The position numbers and the translations under genes were made by a program. The notes beneath the pieces were generated by a model. It saw nothing but the letters and a program-made list of their open reading frames with translations, was not told the origin of the DNA and did not search any database. A stretch of 64,000 nt of DNA from an uncultured Roseburia sp. (GTDB lineage Bacteria > Bacillota > Clostridia > Lachnospirales > Lachnospiraceae): contig CANSSP010000018.1 in assembly GCA_947649645.1 (NCBI GenBank), positions 1-64,000 of the forward strand, in the 5' to 3' direction. Positions 63,023 to 64,000 of the stretch are shown piece by piece (position 1 is the first letter of the stretch; every line of letters begins with the position of its first letter).

Positions 63023-64000
63023 ATGAACGACAAAGAATATATGCGGACGGCAATACGACTTGCAGAACAGGGCACCGGATGGACGGCGCCCAATCCCCTG
63101 GTTGGCGCCGTCATTGTAAAAGACGGAAAGGTCATCGGACAGGGATGGCATGAAAAATACGGACAGCCGCATGCGGAACGGAATGCGCTGGCTTCCTGCA
63201 CGCAATCACCCAGTGGCGCCGACATCTACATCACACTGGAACCCTGCTGTCATCACGGAAAACAGCCGCCCTGCGTCGACGCCATCCTGAAATCCGGCAT
63301 CCGGCGGGTCATCATCGGTTCCGCGGACCCCAATCCGCTCGTAAACGGTAAAGGCATCCGGATTCTGCGCGAACACGGCGTAAAGGTGACGGAACACGTT
63401 CTCACAGAAGACTGTGACCGGCTGAATGAGATATTCTTTCACTATATCCGGACAAAACGCCCCTTTGTGACGATGAAATATGCCATGACAATGGACGGCA
63501 AAACCGCGGCTTTTACAGGTGCTTCAAAGTGGATTACAGGGGAAGCAGCCCGCTCACATGTTCACCGGCAGCGCCATCGCTTTACTGCGATTATGACAGG
63601 AGTCGGAACTGTGATCGCGGATGATCCACTTTTGACCTGCCGGATACCCGGCGGAAAAAATCCGGTCCGCATTATCTGCGATACGCACCTGCGCACACCG
63701 CTTACTGCCCAGGTCGTCTCCACCGCAGGACTGGTCCCCACCATCCTGGCTACCTGCTGCACGGACAGGAAAAAACACCTTCCCTACGAACAAAAAGGGT
63801 GCCGTATCCTCTGTATGGACGAAAAAAACGGCCACACTGACTTACAGAAGCTTATGGAACGCCTTGGGCAGGAAAAAATCGACAGTATTCTTCTGGAAGG
63901 GGGCGGCGCCTTAAACTGGGCCGCCTTAAAAAGCGGAATTGTGCAGAAAGTGCAGGCCTATATCGCCCCGAAGCTGTTCGGCGGTGCGGACGCAAGGACC
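63023..64000 (+). CDS. ribD: Bifunctional riboflavin deaminase/reductase RibD (3' partial)
   Basis: 326 codons are visible; the gene runs off the window. The ATG at 63023 is preceded by GGGAGGT. The N-terminal deaminase domain has the zinc motif HAE (50-52), and TLEPCCHHGKQPPC with Cys75 and Cys84. The C-terminal reductase domain begins near residue 150 (FVTMKYAMTMDGKTAAFTG), and LLEGGGALNWAAL is the NADPH-binding end. It converts the pyrimidine intermediate of riboflavin synthesis in two steps and is controlled by the FMN riboswitch upstream. Confidence 0.95.
   Translation, partial: MNDKEYMRTAIRLAEQGTGWTAPNPLVGAVIVKDGKVIGQGWHEKYGQPHAERNALASCTQSPSGADIYITLEPCCHHGKQPPCVDAILKSGIRRVIIGSADPNPLVNGKGIRILREHGVKVTEHVLTEDCDRLNEIFFHYIRTKRPFVTMKYAMTMDGKTAAFTGASKWITGEAARSHVHRQRHRFTAIMTGVGTVIADDPLLTCRIPGGKNPVRIICDTHLRTPLTAQVVSTAGLVPTILATCCTDRKKHLPYEQKGCRILCMDEKNGHTDLQKLMERLGQEKIDSILLEGGGALNWAALKSGIVQKVQAYIAPKLFGGADART

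Noticed and set aside
1-64000. CRISPR arrays, insertion sequences, prophage or integrase genes
   Set aside because: No spaced direct repeats of the CRISPR kind, transposases or integrases were seen on either strand.

Overview
The window looks like chromosome of an anaerobic, probably motile gut-type Clostridium relative (Bacillota, most likely Lachnospiraceae). This rests on recognisable family content (DUF5711, DUF5722 and DUF6062 proteins, a methionine aminopeptidase with an N-terminal SEC-C motif, a NifS/NifU pair, two chemotaxis receptors), AGGAGG-type ribosome sites before most genes, T-rich intrinsic terminators and TTGACA-17-TATAAT promoters. No insertion sequence, prophage or CRISPR array was seen. 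The genus assignment is an inference; no database was searched.

Layout. 1-3.6 kb: end of a carbohydrate ABC importer (two permeases) with a TIM-barrel isomerase, then MgtC and a MIF-like tautomerase. 3.6-6.1 kb: aroK, aroE and map on the minus strand. 6.3-9.2 kb: a class B penicillin-binding protein and a coiled-coil protein. 9.3-11.3 kb: an isolated two-gene IbrA/IbrB-like unit (PAPS-reductase fold plus ParB fold) with its own promoter. 11.3-15.2 kb: tandem hemerythrin, AI-2E transporter, TraX-like protein and pyrF. 15.4-18 kb: a large secreted DUF5722/Fn3 protein. 18-27 kb: an envelope cluster (ferritin-like, CvpA, DUF5711, LysM), then recR, DUF6062, ybaB, dnaX and pfkA. 27.3-29.4 kb: acylphosphatase, ArsC/Spx-like, a Gfo/Idh/MocA oxidoreductase and tRNA-Ser. 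29.5-32.3 kb: ABC exporter plus a histidine kinase without a response regulator gene, with three 11-bp tandem repeats at the exporter promoter.

32.4-37.4 kb: a self-contained cluster made of an alpha/beta hydrolase, a free-standing condensation domain, a free-standing carrier protein and a free-standing AMP ligase. It is transcribed away from a TetR regulator, and two copies of a palindrome lie in the shared promoter region. This reads as a minimal trans-acting NRPS-like assembly line and is one of the two best candidates for an undescribed system. 37.6-48.9 kb: tRNA-Pro, two methyl-accepting chemotaxis proteins, a CDF cation exporter, signal peptidase I, nifU/nifS, a GGDEF protein and a CNNM/CorC protein behind an unusual structured leader. 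48.9-56.1 kb: fused spermidine-synthase-like membrane protein, a ChbG deacetylase / PTS EIIBC / BglG-type antiterminator unit with a readable RAT-terminator, a TM2 protein and a GPH sugar symporter.

56.6-58.2 kb: a multicopper-oxidase-like protein that seems to have lost its copper ligands. 58.3-62.4 kb: a vanG-type set (D-Ala-D-Ser-type ligase, VanXY-like carboxypeptidase, and VanT split into a separate membrane acyltransferase and racemase with its own ribosome site), with no vanRS beside it. 62.5-64 kb: promoter, FMN riboswitch and the start of ribD, cut by the window end.
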